Source of the DNA: Hypomyces perniciosus
Taxonomy: Eukaryota > Ascomycota > Sordariomycetes > Hypocreales > Hypocreaceae
DNA: 64,000 bases
NCBI GenBank assembly: GCA_008477525.1
Contig: SPDT01000010.1
Coordinates: 682,001-746,000 of the forward strand
Direction: 5' to 3'
Positions 45,887 to 56,538 of the stretch are shown piece after piece; within the stretch, counting starts at the first letter, position 1; each line of letters starts with the position of its first letter. The notes under the pieces are model-generated. The model did no database searches. It was not told where the DNA came from and saw only the letters and a program-made list of their open reading frames with translations. A program made the translations under genes and the position numbers.

Positions 45887-47249
45887 ATGGTCCAGTACGT
45901 TTTCACGCCTTGGCGGGATCGCCGGGAACTTTTACTGGTGCGGCAGCAGTTTTACGGCGATTCCTCGTCAACCACGACTCCACGGCATGGGAGCCATGGC
46001 CAGGGCAGGGCAGCGGCCAGTGGAGGAGGGCTGACGGCTCATCGTCACTATCAACAGCAGCAGAAACGCCAAAGTGAGAGAGATGCAGACGCAGAAGCAG
46101 ACGCAGAAGCAGACGCAGACGCAGACGTAGACGCAGACGGGGGCCTGAATCAGGGCAATGGCCCTGCTCCTGAGGGGATCCTCCAGCGACAGCGACTACG
46201 CGAACAGCAACACCAGGCCGTGGCGCGAGTCTCCATGTGGATGCAGCGCGGGAACTGTCCGCACATGGTGGAGTCGACGGCACTGCTCATGGCAGCGGTC
46301 CTGAGCGATGAGAGCGCGGCGATAGAGAATGCTGGGTCGTCGACGTATGCCGTGCGGGCCGCATATTCAGCTGCCTTCAGTCGGTAAGCTTTTCAAGTTT
46401 CCCCCCTTGTTCCATTCCAGTGTTTTCCCTTTTTCTTTTCGTCAATGAGGGGGGTTGCATTCGGACCTTGAGCGAGAGAGGGGGACGTGACATCGAGACA
46501 TGCGTGCAATCTAATTGGGTCGCGAGGGAGAGGACCGGTGTGGCGTCCAGCTGTGAAGCCATCACGGTGATACAAGCAGGCAGGCAGACAGGGAGGCAGG
46601 AATATACTGATTCGTAATGTGTACTAGGTTTGTCACGGGCTTGTTGGATGGACACCAGGATAAGCTGCGCAAGCAGAGCATGTACTCCATCGCCAAGACA
46701 ATTGGGCTGCCGGCGACGTTCGTGGAGCTTAGGCACCAAGCGACGCATGAGCAGCTGCCATCATTGGCCAAGTTGCGGTCCGCGGCCAAGAAGGCTTTGG
46801 CTTGGATATGGGATTACTATTGGAAGCATCTGGTGGATGAGGGCAGCGCGACGATGGACCCGTGCAGGCAGCTTGTGATGTCGTACCTCCGGGAGGATGA
46901 TGAGGCGGCGAAGGGTAAGGCTATGAAACAGCTTCGACAGTGGGATCTGGATAGGGTGTTGAGGACGGTTGCGGAGTTGCAGGAGACGCTTCCTGGGAAT
47001 CAAGTGTTTCTCAAGTGTCTGAAGCTTTCAAATGAACTGATGGCCGTGGCAGCGGAGGCAGAGGCAGCGCTACCGGGGACAGATGGTACGGACAAAGATT
47101 TGGAAGAAGACACACCGGCCGAGGAGGAGTCCGGGTCGGGTGGAGATCCGGACACGGAGCCGGCCCTGGAGTCGGAGCGAACTTCAGAGCTGGACACGGG
47201 GTGGTCCCGGTACAGTTCCTGGAAGCCTAAGCCCATTGGTATTGCTTGA
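45887..47249 (+). CDS. las1: Las1-like pre-rRNA endonuclease
   Basis: Two exons, 45887-46383 and 46628-47249, with a 244-nt intron, give 372 residues. Las1 is the HEPN nuclease that cuts ITS2 in pre-rRNA together with the kinase Grc3 during 60S ribosome assembly. The start [19 protein letters not shown] matches the family's N-terminus. The second exon continues with [20 protein letters not shown] and the HEPN active site RHQATHE (R201, H206), followed by LPSL. An Asp/Ala-Glu/Ala repeat of about 20 residues (46084-46139) and Gln-rich segments interrupt the HEPN domain's first part. The tail after residue 300 is acidic and low-complexity. The intron is much longer than others here and contains a caggcaggcagacagg repeat. 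The gene has no visible operon-like relation to its neighbours. Confidence 0.93.
46084..46139 (+). repeat. Coding hexanucleotide repeat in Las1
   Basis: Nine copies of GCAGAC/GCAGAA-type units encode alternating Asp/Glu and Ala inside the HEPN region of Las1. Array length is likely to vary between strains. Confidence 0.9.
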
Positions 47250-47832
47250 TGTTTGGATGATAATCAGTCCCTACCCTTTCACATGCTACTTCAAGTACCT
47301 ATACCTAGGTACGAAAACACTGAAGATACCCTTTCTAACTGCGGAAATCAGCTTAACTGTAGCCTGTGACATTGAAGCCGAGTTGCTGGGTATGGCAGGT
47401 GCAGACTAAGGGCACCACAAGCCACCTGGGTATATAGACTGGAGGTAGGTGCCCGTAGATGATAAAACATACATACTAAGATAGCCCTGTCGAGGTCAAT
47501 CTTCCGGACGGCCTTGCTTGCTTTTTGACGAACTACCCACAAAAAACTTCTACAGTCTTGCGTACCTCTTCGCCAGGGGTTGTTTTGCTGGCACCAAGCC
47601 TGATTTGATGGATGAATCAGATCACAGACAATGCTGTGTGGCTGTACCCAAAATCACAACCCAAGGCAGCCTGATGAAGCGGTGCTCTGTTGTGCCTTGC
47701 CCACCGCTACTTGAGCGTGACTGGCCTGCAAAGACAAGACTTCAATCGACAATTGTTTAAATATGCATTTTTATTTTCTATAGGTAGCTTGCCTGCGGCT
47801 CTGGACCTCTTAGCAATCACCAATCGGCAGGG
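47250..47832. other. Spacer between Las1 and truncated TPR gene
   Basis: A 583-bp region with no gene recognised. It contains the Las1 3' end and whatever remains of the promoter of the truncated gene. Confidence 0.5.
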
Positions 47833-48679
47833 ATGTCGTCAATCACGTTCGGATCTGTCAGCAATGTCCTGTCACTCTGCCTTCTGGCCAAGAATATCGT
47901 GGAGGTATTGGACAATGCACGGGGTTCTGCGGCAGAGTACCGCAGCTTGGTGACAGAGCTCCGTTTGCTCGAGAAGACTTTGCTCGAAGTCGAGCTTGTA
48001 GCTCACACCCGTGGCAACACCCGTGGCAACAACCAGGCCACGGCATCCGTCTTCAGCGAGATTCCGGATCTCATTGGCAACGCTCGAACTACTCTCGAGG
48101 CCCTTCGCAAGGAAGTAAGGAAGTATGAGGAGCATCTTGGCCGAGATACTTCATCCGGAACGGTGGTGAAGGTTGGGAAAAAGGTCCGCTGGGGGTTGTC
48201 AGTCAAGGATAAAATCGCCGACTTCCGGACCCAGATTGCTACTCATAGCAATGCAATCAACATGATGCTTATGACGGCAAATGTGTGAGTACATGAAATA
48301 CGATCCATACCGCGAGGCAGAGGCTATGCAAGAGCAAGTGTTTCAAGAAGACCTTCAAGAATATGGGAAGGCATTTGGACCAGAGCATCTCTCAATACTT
48401 CGTGCACTCGATAACCTAGGGCTTCTCTGTGCAGATCACTGCGAATTCCAAAAGGCCGAGGCTACATATTTGAGAGCCCTTCAAGGATATGAGGAAACAC
48501 TTAGTACTGATGTAGCCTTTGGTCTAGGAGATCTCTATCACAGCCAAGACAAATTTCGCATGGCCAGCTTTATGTATGAGCAAGTAGCCGCAGACAGAGA
48601 ATATCGATTGTGCTACCGATTTTACTCGAGGCCGGATACGGAGTATAAAAAGCTCAAAAGAGGTCGATGGCTTAAATAA
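47833..48679 (+). pseudogene. Truncated STAND-like gene: fungal helical N-terminal domain plus TPR remnant
   Basis: The first part (47833-48288, 151 residues) is an all-helical domain: MSSITFGSVSNVLSLCLLAK, then EYRSLVTELRLLEKTLLEVE, ending NAINMMLMTANV. Domains of this look cap many fungal multi-domain proteins, including STAND/NLR-like ones. After the stop, in another frame (48281-48679), comes TPR-like sequence: EYGKAFGPEHLSILRALDNL, then KAEATYLRALQGYEETL. This matches the 42-residue TPR arrays of fungal NB-ARC-TPR proteins. The nucleotide-binding domain expected in between is absent, and the TPR array is cut to about two and a half units. A donor-like gtgagt lies exactly at the break (48283). 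The most likely reading is a gene collapsed by internal deletion. A short standalone N-domain protein remains possible. Confidence 0.6.
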
Positions 48680-48817
48680 TTCACATGGGGGCATCTCCAA
48701 AGGGGCATTTTTAAAATGGCAATCATCTATTACCATAGACAAAGTCGGTTACATTTACGGTGGAAGGGCCGGTTTTGAGACTTGAGCAGAGTAAATATTT
48801 GCCTTGTTGTGAGCAAC

Positions 48818-49222
48818 TTAACAAGTACAACTAAAGCTCACATAAGAGGCGACCCCTTTGCCCAAATATCTCTTCAGAATTTCTTCCTGCGCAAAATCGA
48901 GTTCTGATGACTCCAGGAATTTCATCAGCTCATCGTCATTGTTCGCGGAGTAATGACCAATCACGTGGCTTACAAATAATCATCGTGTGGGAGGATTCGT
49001 CCTTGCATATGTTCTTAGCTCCGAGCAAAAAGGGCCGTATTTGCATGATTTGGAAGCAATAAACCCCCCGCATTCATGAACAGGCTCATCGATACCAGAA
49101 CATTGTTCAAACAGAGTTTTGGCGCTTTATCATCTGCTGCTGTAAGCTCCTTCATTGACGGCCCAAAGTTGTGGTGATACCCCTCATTGCTAAGCATCGC
49201 ACAGCTTGTCAACACCCGCAAA
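48818..49222 (-). pseudogene. Decayed protein-coding relic, family unknown
   Basis: On the minus strand, segments with clear protein character are broken by stops. Near 49,150-49,020 the frame reads LTSCAMLSNEGYHHNFGPS and LVSMSLFMNAGGLLLPNH to ARS. It then crosses TAA, TAA and TGA codons (about 49,015-48,960) with a frame change and resumes as NDDELMKFLESSELDFAQEE and ILKRYLGKG, ending at TAA 48818-48820. The stops are of a kind C-to-T mutation would create. I do not recognise the family. The relic fills the upstream region of glyoxalase II, so it may now serve as that gene's promoter. Confidence 0.4.
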
Positions 49223-50582
49223 ATGCATATCCAGTCGATCCCCATGTGTGAGTGTTTCCTAGATTATCACGAAGGATATAGAGCTCTATGCCTTGCTTAA
49301 GAGTAACTGCCTGATGCTAACCAACTTTATGTAGGGGTTGGGAGCTCCGACAACTACGCTTACCTTGTGGTTGATGACAAGTCCAAGGATGCTGTGATTA
49401 TTGACCCAGCGAACCCACCCGAGTATGGCTCGCTGTCGTTGTGTGACCAGAATCACGGGTGAGCTAACATTATATCAGGGTCGCGCCTATTCTGAAGGAT
49501 GCCATCGCTTCTGGAAAGATCAACTTGACGGCCATTGTCAACACACATCAGTAAGTGACATCCAGCATGACCGTCAAACTACAAGATCTGACGCAAGATC
49601 AGCCACTGGGACCATGCTGGCGGCAACAAGAAGCTGGTAAATAGCCCCTCCCACTCAACAGGGGCTTGGAAGAGGTCAAAGCTAACCGTTTCACAAGCTG
49701 GCGGAATTGGGCAAGGAGCAGCTCGACATCATCGGTGGTAAGGACTGCGAGGGTGTGACCAAGACACCGAAGCATGAGGAGATATTCAAGATCGGCGACA
49801 TTACGGTGAGGAGCGTGCACACGCCTTGCCATACTCAGGACAGCATTTGCTATTATATGGAGGATGCCACTGGCAAGGCTGTCTTCACTGGTGACACTCT
49901 GTTCATCAGCGGTACGTTGACATTAAGCCCTTCTGCTCCATTATCTCACGATTTACCGTCTGCATCAAGTTGAAAATGTACTGATGATCCAGTAAAGGCT
50001 GCGGCAAATTCTTCGAGGGTACCGCTGCGGAGATGCACGAGGCTCTCAACAAGCGCCTGGGCTCACTGCCTGACGACACTGTCGTTTATGTGAGTTCTAA
50101 AAAACAAAAGTGAGACTGTAGGTAGAGCTGCTAGGCTAACCCACGGCCAGCCGGGACACGAGTACACAAAGTCGAATGTCAAGTTCACTCTATCAGTCTC
50201 GCAGACCGAGCCGATCAAGAGCCTACAGGCTTTTGCGGATAACAATGAAGTGACGACTGGCAAGTTTACCATTGGCGATGAAAAGGTAAGCGTTTGCCCC
50301 ATGGAACCTGACAATTTTCTGCAAAGTCTGACAGTTGAGCAGAAGCACAACGTGTTTATGAGAGTAGAGGTAACTATGCCCTGCCCCGACTTCACAAATA
50401 TGAGACTGACGATTTCTGTAGGATTCAGAGATTCAGCAGGCTACTGGGGAGACGGAGCCCGTTTCTGTTATGGGCAAGCTTCGAGAAATGAAGAACAACT
50501 TCAAGTGAGAACGTATTGACGACTCGAAGTGCGAGACGACCTGCAACTAACGGACCCCAGGCCACCTGAGGCGAAGATATAA
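49223..50582 (+). CDS. glo2: Glyoxalase II (hydroxyacylglutathione hydrolase)
   Basis: Hydrolyses S-lactoylglutathione to lactate and glutathione, the second step of methylglyoxal detoxification. Ten exons were assigned: 49223-49247, 49335-49422, 49479-49550, 49603-49636, 49698-49911, 49998-50089, 50151-50285, 50343-50369, 50422-50504 and 50561-50582, all phases consistent, 263 residues. If the last intron is not removed, translation ends at 50508 with 257 residues. Metallo-beta-lactamase metal ligands: THHHWDH at 60-66, split by two introns, then [25 protein letters not shown] and YPGHEYT. The HNVFMR segment near the C-terminus is the glyoxalase II signature involved in glutathione binding. 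The start MHIQSIPMW lacks a mitochondrial presequence, suggesting a cytosolic enzyme. This is the most intron-rich gene in the window. Confidence 0.95.
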
Positions 50583-51328
50583 ACACAGCGCCGAGGCTAG
50601 GCACTTTAAGATCTATAGCAATCAATCTAAAGGATATGAAATGGCCATGACCTCACGCGTAGGCTACAAATAGGCATACGTGCTAATCATCTGGACTAAG
50701 AGAAAATACGGAGTGTCATGTTGGATATGTCTCCATGGATCACTTGGCACCAACGCAAAAAGCGCTGATGCCGCTCGCTAACCATTGGAATCTCGTCTTT
50801 GTAGACTCGATGAATTTTGCTCTTGCTTCACTGTCCACACTTGCTCGCTCTAGGGAAATTGAGGCGGCAAGCTCTAGCAAATTTTGAAGCTGTATGAAAA
50901 AAAAGGCGTAGCACAGAAAGAAAGAAGAATCACGAGGCGCAGCATGGGATACAAACCTTTGGATGACAGTATTAATCATAGAGCATGCAAGGACATCCGA
51001 GATGCTTCGGTTTCCTGTCCCTGCTGCTGAGACTGGCCATTGTGGCAGCTTTGCTGTTGAAATTTTGTTGATGGAAAATTTGAAGATGAGAAGATGAAGA
51101 ATCTGCAGCGATATATGTACGAGCTCTGTAGACCCACACAGTACTATTTACACTATAACAACACTATTGCACTGTCCTTCAACTTCGCGCTTAGGTATTA
51201 CTAGTAGTATCACCAATTCACACCAGCCAGTGACATCAACGTGCATCGCTCTCAAACCCCGAGTCTCTCCCATTCTTCCTCCTCGCACGTCGCACGTCGC
51301 ACAAAAACATCCCACCAGCAGCGCGCAC
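50583..51328. promoter_or_regulatory. Spacer upstream of EF-hand gene
   Basis: A 746-bp region between glyoxalase II and the EF-hand gene (both plus). It must hold the 3' end of the first and the promoter of the second. A tandem of cgcacgt units (cgcacgtcgcacgtcgcac) lies at about 51285-51303, 26 bp before the start codon. No gene is seen. Confidence 0.45.
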
Positions 51329-52071
51329 ATGGTACGTACGTTCTGACGTGAATCGACGCTCTTTGTCCCAGCCCACGACATCTGACCTTTTGGTGCCGGG
51401 CACAATGAATATAGCCTCCGAAGCGCAAAACTGGCGGTGCTGCTCCGACTGCACCCAAAGCGCGACAGTCCAAACTCGCAAAGGAGCACAATGTCTCGGC
51501 CCAGGAGGAGGGTGAGATTAAAGAAGCCTTTAGTCTCTTCGCCGAGCCTATGGATGGGGAGAAGAATGGCGTTCTGCCCATCGGGGACGTCAAGTCAGCG
51601 CTCATGTAAGCACGCACTCTCTCTCCTTTCTAGAATTGGGGGGGAAATGGAAAAAAAAAGGGAGAGGAGGACTGAACATGATATCCGCGAAACTACAGAG
51701 CCCTCGGGATCCCGCCCTCGTCCAACGCAGAACTCAAAGAATTCATCTTCATCCTCGATCCAGAAGACGACGGTTACGCCACATACGAGCCCTTCTTCGC
51801 TATTTGCGCGCTGAAATTCCACTCCCGCGAGCACGATTCCGGTACCCACCGCGCTGAGGTGGAAGAAGCATTCCAGCTCTTCACAAACGGCCACGACGGG
51901 CCCATTACGCTCGCACACCTGCGCCGCGCCGCGGCTATATTGAAGGAGGATGTTGACGAGGAGCTGCTCAAGGACATGATCTTGGAGGCCAATGGCGGGG
52001 CGGGCGTGGCGAGGGGAGTGGAGTTGGATGAGTTTGATGGTGTCATGAGGAGCGCGGGCATTTGGCGGTGA
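51329..52071 (+). CDS. EF-hand protein of the calmodulin/light-chain superfamily
   Basis: Three exons: 51329-51331, 51415-51605 and 51699-52071, introns 83 and 93 nt, 188 residues. The first exon holds only the start codon (cacATG followed by gtacgtac); the second begins CCTCCGAAGCGC, so the protein starts MPPKRKTGGAAPT. EF-hand-like helices follow: EEGEIKEAFSLF with a degenerate loop (AEPMDGEKNGVLP), then ELKEFIFILDPEDDGYATYE with a loop close to canonical, then VEEAFQLFTNGHDGPITLAH and a fourth degenerate hand ending SAGIWR. The spacing is that of centrins, calmodulins and myosin light chains. The basic N-terminus recalls centrins, but most loops lack full calcium ligands, so a structural light-chain-like role is as likely as calcium sensing. 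Confidence 0.85.
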
Positions 52072-52766
52072 TGAATAGGGCTCGATTTGGTTTCTATACA
52101 TGTGGGATACAGGATAAAGGGGGGAGGGAATTACTAGGTATGTAATTGGCAGGCAGCGACTTTGGATTAGCATTTGGCATGGCGTTGGGGTTACATGGAG
52201 TCATTTGCAGCATTGGTTGATGCTAGCACCTGGCTGGTTGTCAAATTGAGGTAGGATAGCACAGAGATTCAGTGTCTACAGAGAAGGAGGATAAAAGGAG
52301 GCAACGCGGGAGCAGTAAGGCAAGCGGAAGTTCGCCTTTGTCCCCCTGAAAGGACATGTGAGAGTTGAGAGTCCTTTGAGTCGATCGACAATGTGTTGTA
52401 GCAATCTGGCATATATTGCTAGGGGAAAATAGAGGCTGATAACAGGTAAATTGGAGACATGCTTGCACACTTGGAGACACCCCTTGATGCGCCCTTTCTG
52501 AACCATTCTTCCGTCATGCTCATGTGAAGTTTTTGAAAACACGCCTAACCAAGAGTTGGTAGCCAGGACTCTATAGACCCGTGCCCTATAATGTATATGG
52601 AAACCGTCTGAACGCCGCGAGTCATGCCGTTTCCTAGACCAAGCTCAGGGCCTGTCTAGGAAACCCCCAAATCACCAGATATTGATATTCTCCTAAATTG
52701 TAAAAAAAAAATAAACCAAAAAAACACATGAAAAGAGAAAAGATGGCCATGTCGTTAAGATATCTA
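52072..52766. other. Convergent 3' spacer, EF-hand gene / eIF4E
   Basis: A 695-bp region into which both flanking genes read. A run of A (cattttaaa-like and aaaaaaaaa at about 52701-52711) is near the eIF4E end. No gene was recognised; frames at 52155-52542 are composition artefacts. Confidence 0.5.
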
Positions 52767-53648
52767 TTACGGAGACTCCACCTTTACCTCGGGAGCACTT
52801 GTAGCGGCAGCCCGTTTCTGAGAGTCCAGGACGGCTTGGAGTTCCGGCGGGGCCTTGAAGCCGGCGTGGTCGGAGTGCTTCTTGTAGAAGTAGTTGTCTG
52901 GCTTGGGCTGCAGCTCGGCCGGGAGCTCGTCTAGGACGCAAGCTAGCAGGCCGTCGATGGAGTTTTGCTTGGAGGCGTCGCGGTGCCATATAGTGATGAG
53001 GTGGGAGTTGAAGCGGACCGATAGACCGACACCACAGATTTGATCGTCTTGAAGAGGAGTTAGTTAGAGGATAGAGGACAGGAGAGAAGAGGTGTAGCAA
53101 ACGCACCATCGTCAATGACGCTCTGGAGCTTCTCGCCAATGGCTAGGAGCTGGACCCGAGTCCAAAAGTCCGGGCCGATGGCCTTGGGGACGCGAAAGGT
53201 CCAGCTGCCGCCGTTGATGTTGCGGCGGTCCTCCCAGATAGGCTTGAAGCCCGACTTGAAGAGGTAGATGGACTCGCGCATCTTGATCTGGTCGACGGGA
53301 GTGTTATTGTTGTAGCGCCAGAAGTCCTGGACGGACTCGATCTGGGAGCCAATCTTTTCGAGCTGCGCCGTGTAATCGCCTTCGGGTGTTTGGTCTTTGG
53401 CAGTCCTGGAGGAGGAGGAGATATCATGTTAGCGACGTTGACGGCTCAGACAGGCGCTTGTCGGCGGACTTGAGGACAACTCACCTGTCAAAGTAGACGT
53501 CCCAGTAATGCTGCGTGGGCAGCGGCCGCATGGTCTTGAGAAAGTTGCGCTTCGCATCGTCGCGCTGCTCTGCTGGCGAGCTGATTTCGCCGCCGCCTTG
53601 CGAAAGGCCGGACAGACCGCGAGTGAAGAGCTGCGGTCGTGTCGCCAT
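52767..53648 (-). CDS. mRNA cap-binding protein eIF4E, class II (4E-HP)-like
   Basis: Three exons: 53648-53485, 53405-53107 and 53047-52767, introns 79 and 59 nt, giving 247 residues. The fold is clear: HYWDVYFDR, ESVQDFWRYNNN, IYLFKSGFKPIWEDRRN, GGSWTFRVPK, DDDQICGVGLSVR and ITIWHRDA. Of the two aromatic residues that sandwich the cap, the second is W112 (PIWED) but the first position is Tyr (Y66, GDYTAQL) rather than Trp. This Tyr/Trp pair is the mark of class II eIF4E such as human 4E-HP, which binds the cap weakly and often represses translation. A canonical eIF4E is therefore expected elsewhere. The first ~45 residues (LFTRGLSGLSQGGGE) and the C-terminal tail are unstructured. Confidence 0.92.
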
Positions 53649-54716
53649 GGCTGCGGTTGAATATCTGAGTCGCTCGGGAATAGGATAGTTGAAGAGAAGA
53701 AAGGGAGTGAAGCAGCAACTTAGCGACCTAGAAGCGCCGCGATATAGCAACTATGTACTTCGTACTACTACGACTAATAGGTATATATATGTACTCCGTA
53801 CTACGAGTATCACTGCCTGGCGGAAATGATATGGGACGACAAAGAGCAGATGGCGGGGTTTCAGAACACTGCACTGCGGTGCCGCTCTAGCGAGGGGCAG
53901 CAGAAGCATAGACCTGATTTCATAGGTACAGAGGCCTGGAGTCTGGGACACTGCCACAGCGGCGGCAGCGGCTACGAAGTACTGTGACAGCGAATGATGG
54001 AGGCGAACAGCGCCTTACGAAGCAATATGTGTGACCTGTTCAGGGAGAGGCAGGCCTATGGAATACACTCAAAACGCCATACATGACACCGTCTCTATCG
54101 AAAACCCCAAGGCTTCCTTTAATATCAGTCACACAACACACCCTCAGCTTTCCCGCATCACACTATCATTTCCCGTGTTTGATGTCGCAGCTAAAACATC
54201 TAGTATCGGACACTAAAAGCCGGAAGTCAATGCTGCCAGCCAGGTTCCCCATCTCAAAAACGAATAGGAACAAGGATCCCTTCTGCCCTCTGTTTCCGGT
54301 GGCCTGAAGATGACACACGGCGCTTGCATTGGCGATATTACCACGGACTTGATGTGATAGAAATGGATACTAATTAAAAGGTAGTACGAAGTAGTAGCAT
54401 CTCGTATTAGCAACTTTCCACTATCTCGATCCTAGTAGTTGCTTCATCTCCCCTGGGCTGTTTAGTGGTTTCTACTCCGTACCTACTCGTACATCACCAG
54501 AGCTCACACTTGTCATATCATACGGAGTACACTCAGATCGCAAACGAAATGCTACCCTTCAATTTGACCAACTCATTAAAAACAACCCCCAAAATCCTTC
54601 AATCCAACCTGCATATCAGACCCATAACCCAGAAGTAATCCCGAAAACACCGTCGCTTGCATCAACCTCGTATAGAGTATAGAACCCTCCCACAATTCAA
54701 GCACGCTCCCAGTTCC
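53649..54716. other. Intergenic region between eIF4E and kinesin
   Basis: About 1.07 kb holding the eIF4E promoter and the kinesin 3' end. TAC-n-GTA elements cluster at 53755-53807 (tacttcgtactactacg, tactccgtactacgag) only 110-160 bp before the eIF4E start codon, and again at 54474-54485 and 54520-54530. No gene. Confidence 0.5.
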
Positions 54717-56538
54717 TTATAGCACATTCTGTCTCACTCCCAAGGGCATGCGGACGCTGTTGGGATCCTTGAACCTCGTAAGATCGCCCCCAATGAGCTT
54801 CCTCAGATTACCCATGTCCTGCAGATACCGCTCCATCTCCTCCTGTAGCTCCTCCTCCTCTGCAGCAGCTGTGCTCTCTGAATCGTATTCGTACTCGTCG
54901 TCGGACAGTTCCTTGTCTTCCTTGAGCTCGACGGGTGGGATGGGATTCTTGAGGCTTTCGATAGCAAGCTTGAGGTGCAGCTTGAGTGCCTCGTTCTCTG
55001 TCTGCAGCTTCTTGATCTTGCTCTCTGCCACCATGCTCCGCTCTTCCATCATTCTCTGCATCGTGGTCACGCGGTGCTGGTATTCCTCCAGCCTTTCTTC
55101 AGCCTCTTTAGCATTCTTCTCGCGTTGCCTCGAATCAGAGACGGAGAGCTGCAGCATTCGGATTTCTTCTGCCATGGCCGCAATCTGGGCGTCACGCTCT
55201 GCCGTCGAAATGTGATCCTGGTTAACCACAGCACGAGTGCGGATCCGCTTGGCCTGATCAGCGTACCGCAAGGTTGACAGTGTCTCCTCATAGTCTGAGG
55301 GACCAATGCAAGCAATCATGGCCGTCTTGCTGTTTCCACCCAGCGAATCCTTCAAGAGCCACGTCAAGATGGAATCCCGGTAGGGTACAACGTCTTTCCG
55401 TTTGCCTGACCTGAGCTGCTTTGGGTCTGCCAAAGCTGCAATCACACGACCGAGAGTGGTGAGCGACTTGTTGATGTTGCTACCCTCACGCAGTCGCGCA
55501 CCGGTGGCCTCGGTTGACTTGGCCCTCTCACTTCCTGCTAAATCCACCAACCGGATTCTTGAGCTGCGCTCCGTCGTCTCATCTGTCTCCATGTCGTGGT
55601 GAATCTGCTTGAGCATGATCGTGAAGACGGCATGACTTCGACTACTGGTATCGTTCATTTTGGTGCTCGCCACCGTCCGTGACGCATCCCCCATCTTCAT
55701 GTATCGCATAATCTCATTGATGTTTCGCACAGGGACCTCGGTGAGATCCTTGATGTAAGGCCCGTCGGTTGGGGACTCGCGGATTTTGAGGTAGTTTGGC
55801 GGGGTGTGTGGAACAACCGGGACGAGGAGATCTCGCACGTGTTCGTTGTAGACCTCAAAGTAGGAGACTCGGACGTTGTAAGCAACGTTGGAGTCCTCAT
55901 TGTGGGCGGCATCGATGCGCTCAAACAGATCCTCGCAAGTGCGTGGGATCAGACCAGGGCTCCCTGGCGTTCCCATCATGGTATAACTCTTGCCGGAGCC
56001 TGTCTGGCCATATGCGAATATGCAAGTGTGATAGCCCTCGAAGTTGTGGTCGAGAAACTCCTCGCCCAGGCTGTTGTAGACGTCCTCCTGGGTGGCGTAG
56101 TGCTTGTCTCTGGTGTTGTGGCTCCAAAATGAATTGTCAAAGGTGAAGCTCTTGTCCTCAATGACCTTTCGGGATTTCGATTTGCTGGCTATGACATCGG
56201 GCATCTCCGGGGCTTTGAGTGTCGTGAGCTGTGTGATGGGATCCATTTCGACCAGACATTGTGCACGTCGTTCGAGCTCTACAAAACCCGTTAGCATGTA
56301 TTTTTTCCCGGGGAACACAGGCAAAAGACGGGCCCAAGCCGCAAAACCACGCACCTCTCTGCAGAAAAGCCCGAACACGCACGACAACTCTGACGTTGCC
56401 GCCTCTGTCCATTCTCCCGAGCATAGGCATTATTCCATCTCGCGACCTCAGCGAAGGTGTCGAAGCCGAGGATGGAATCGGCCGGTGCTCGGGCGCCGGA
56501 GACGGCGAGGAAGGCATCAATCTATCATCGAGAGCCAT
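54717..56538 (-). CDS. Short fungal kinesin-3 (NcKin3-like) motor protein
   Basis: Two exons, 56538-56355 and 56278-54717, with a 76-nt intron, give 581 residues. The motor domain (about 48-400) has [16 protein letters not shown], the P-loop GQTGSGKS near 152-159, switch [12 protein letters not shown], switch II DLAGSER, and the closing [18 protein letters not shown] neck. The motor is of kinesin-3 type ([16 protein letters not shown] neck, K-loop). After it come ~160 residues of coiled coil ([20 protein letters not shown] onward) and an acidic stretch, with no FHA or PH domain. That matches the short, fungus-specific kinesin-3 group described in Neurospora, thought to work in mitochondrial or organelle transport. 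A low-complexity N-terminus ([16 protein letters not shown]) precedes the motor. Confidence 0.93.
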
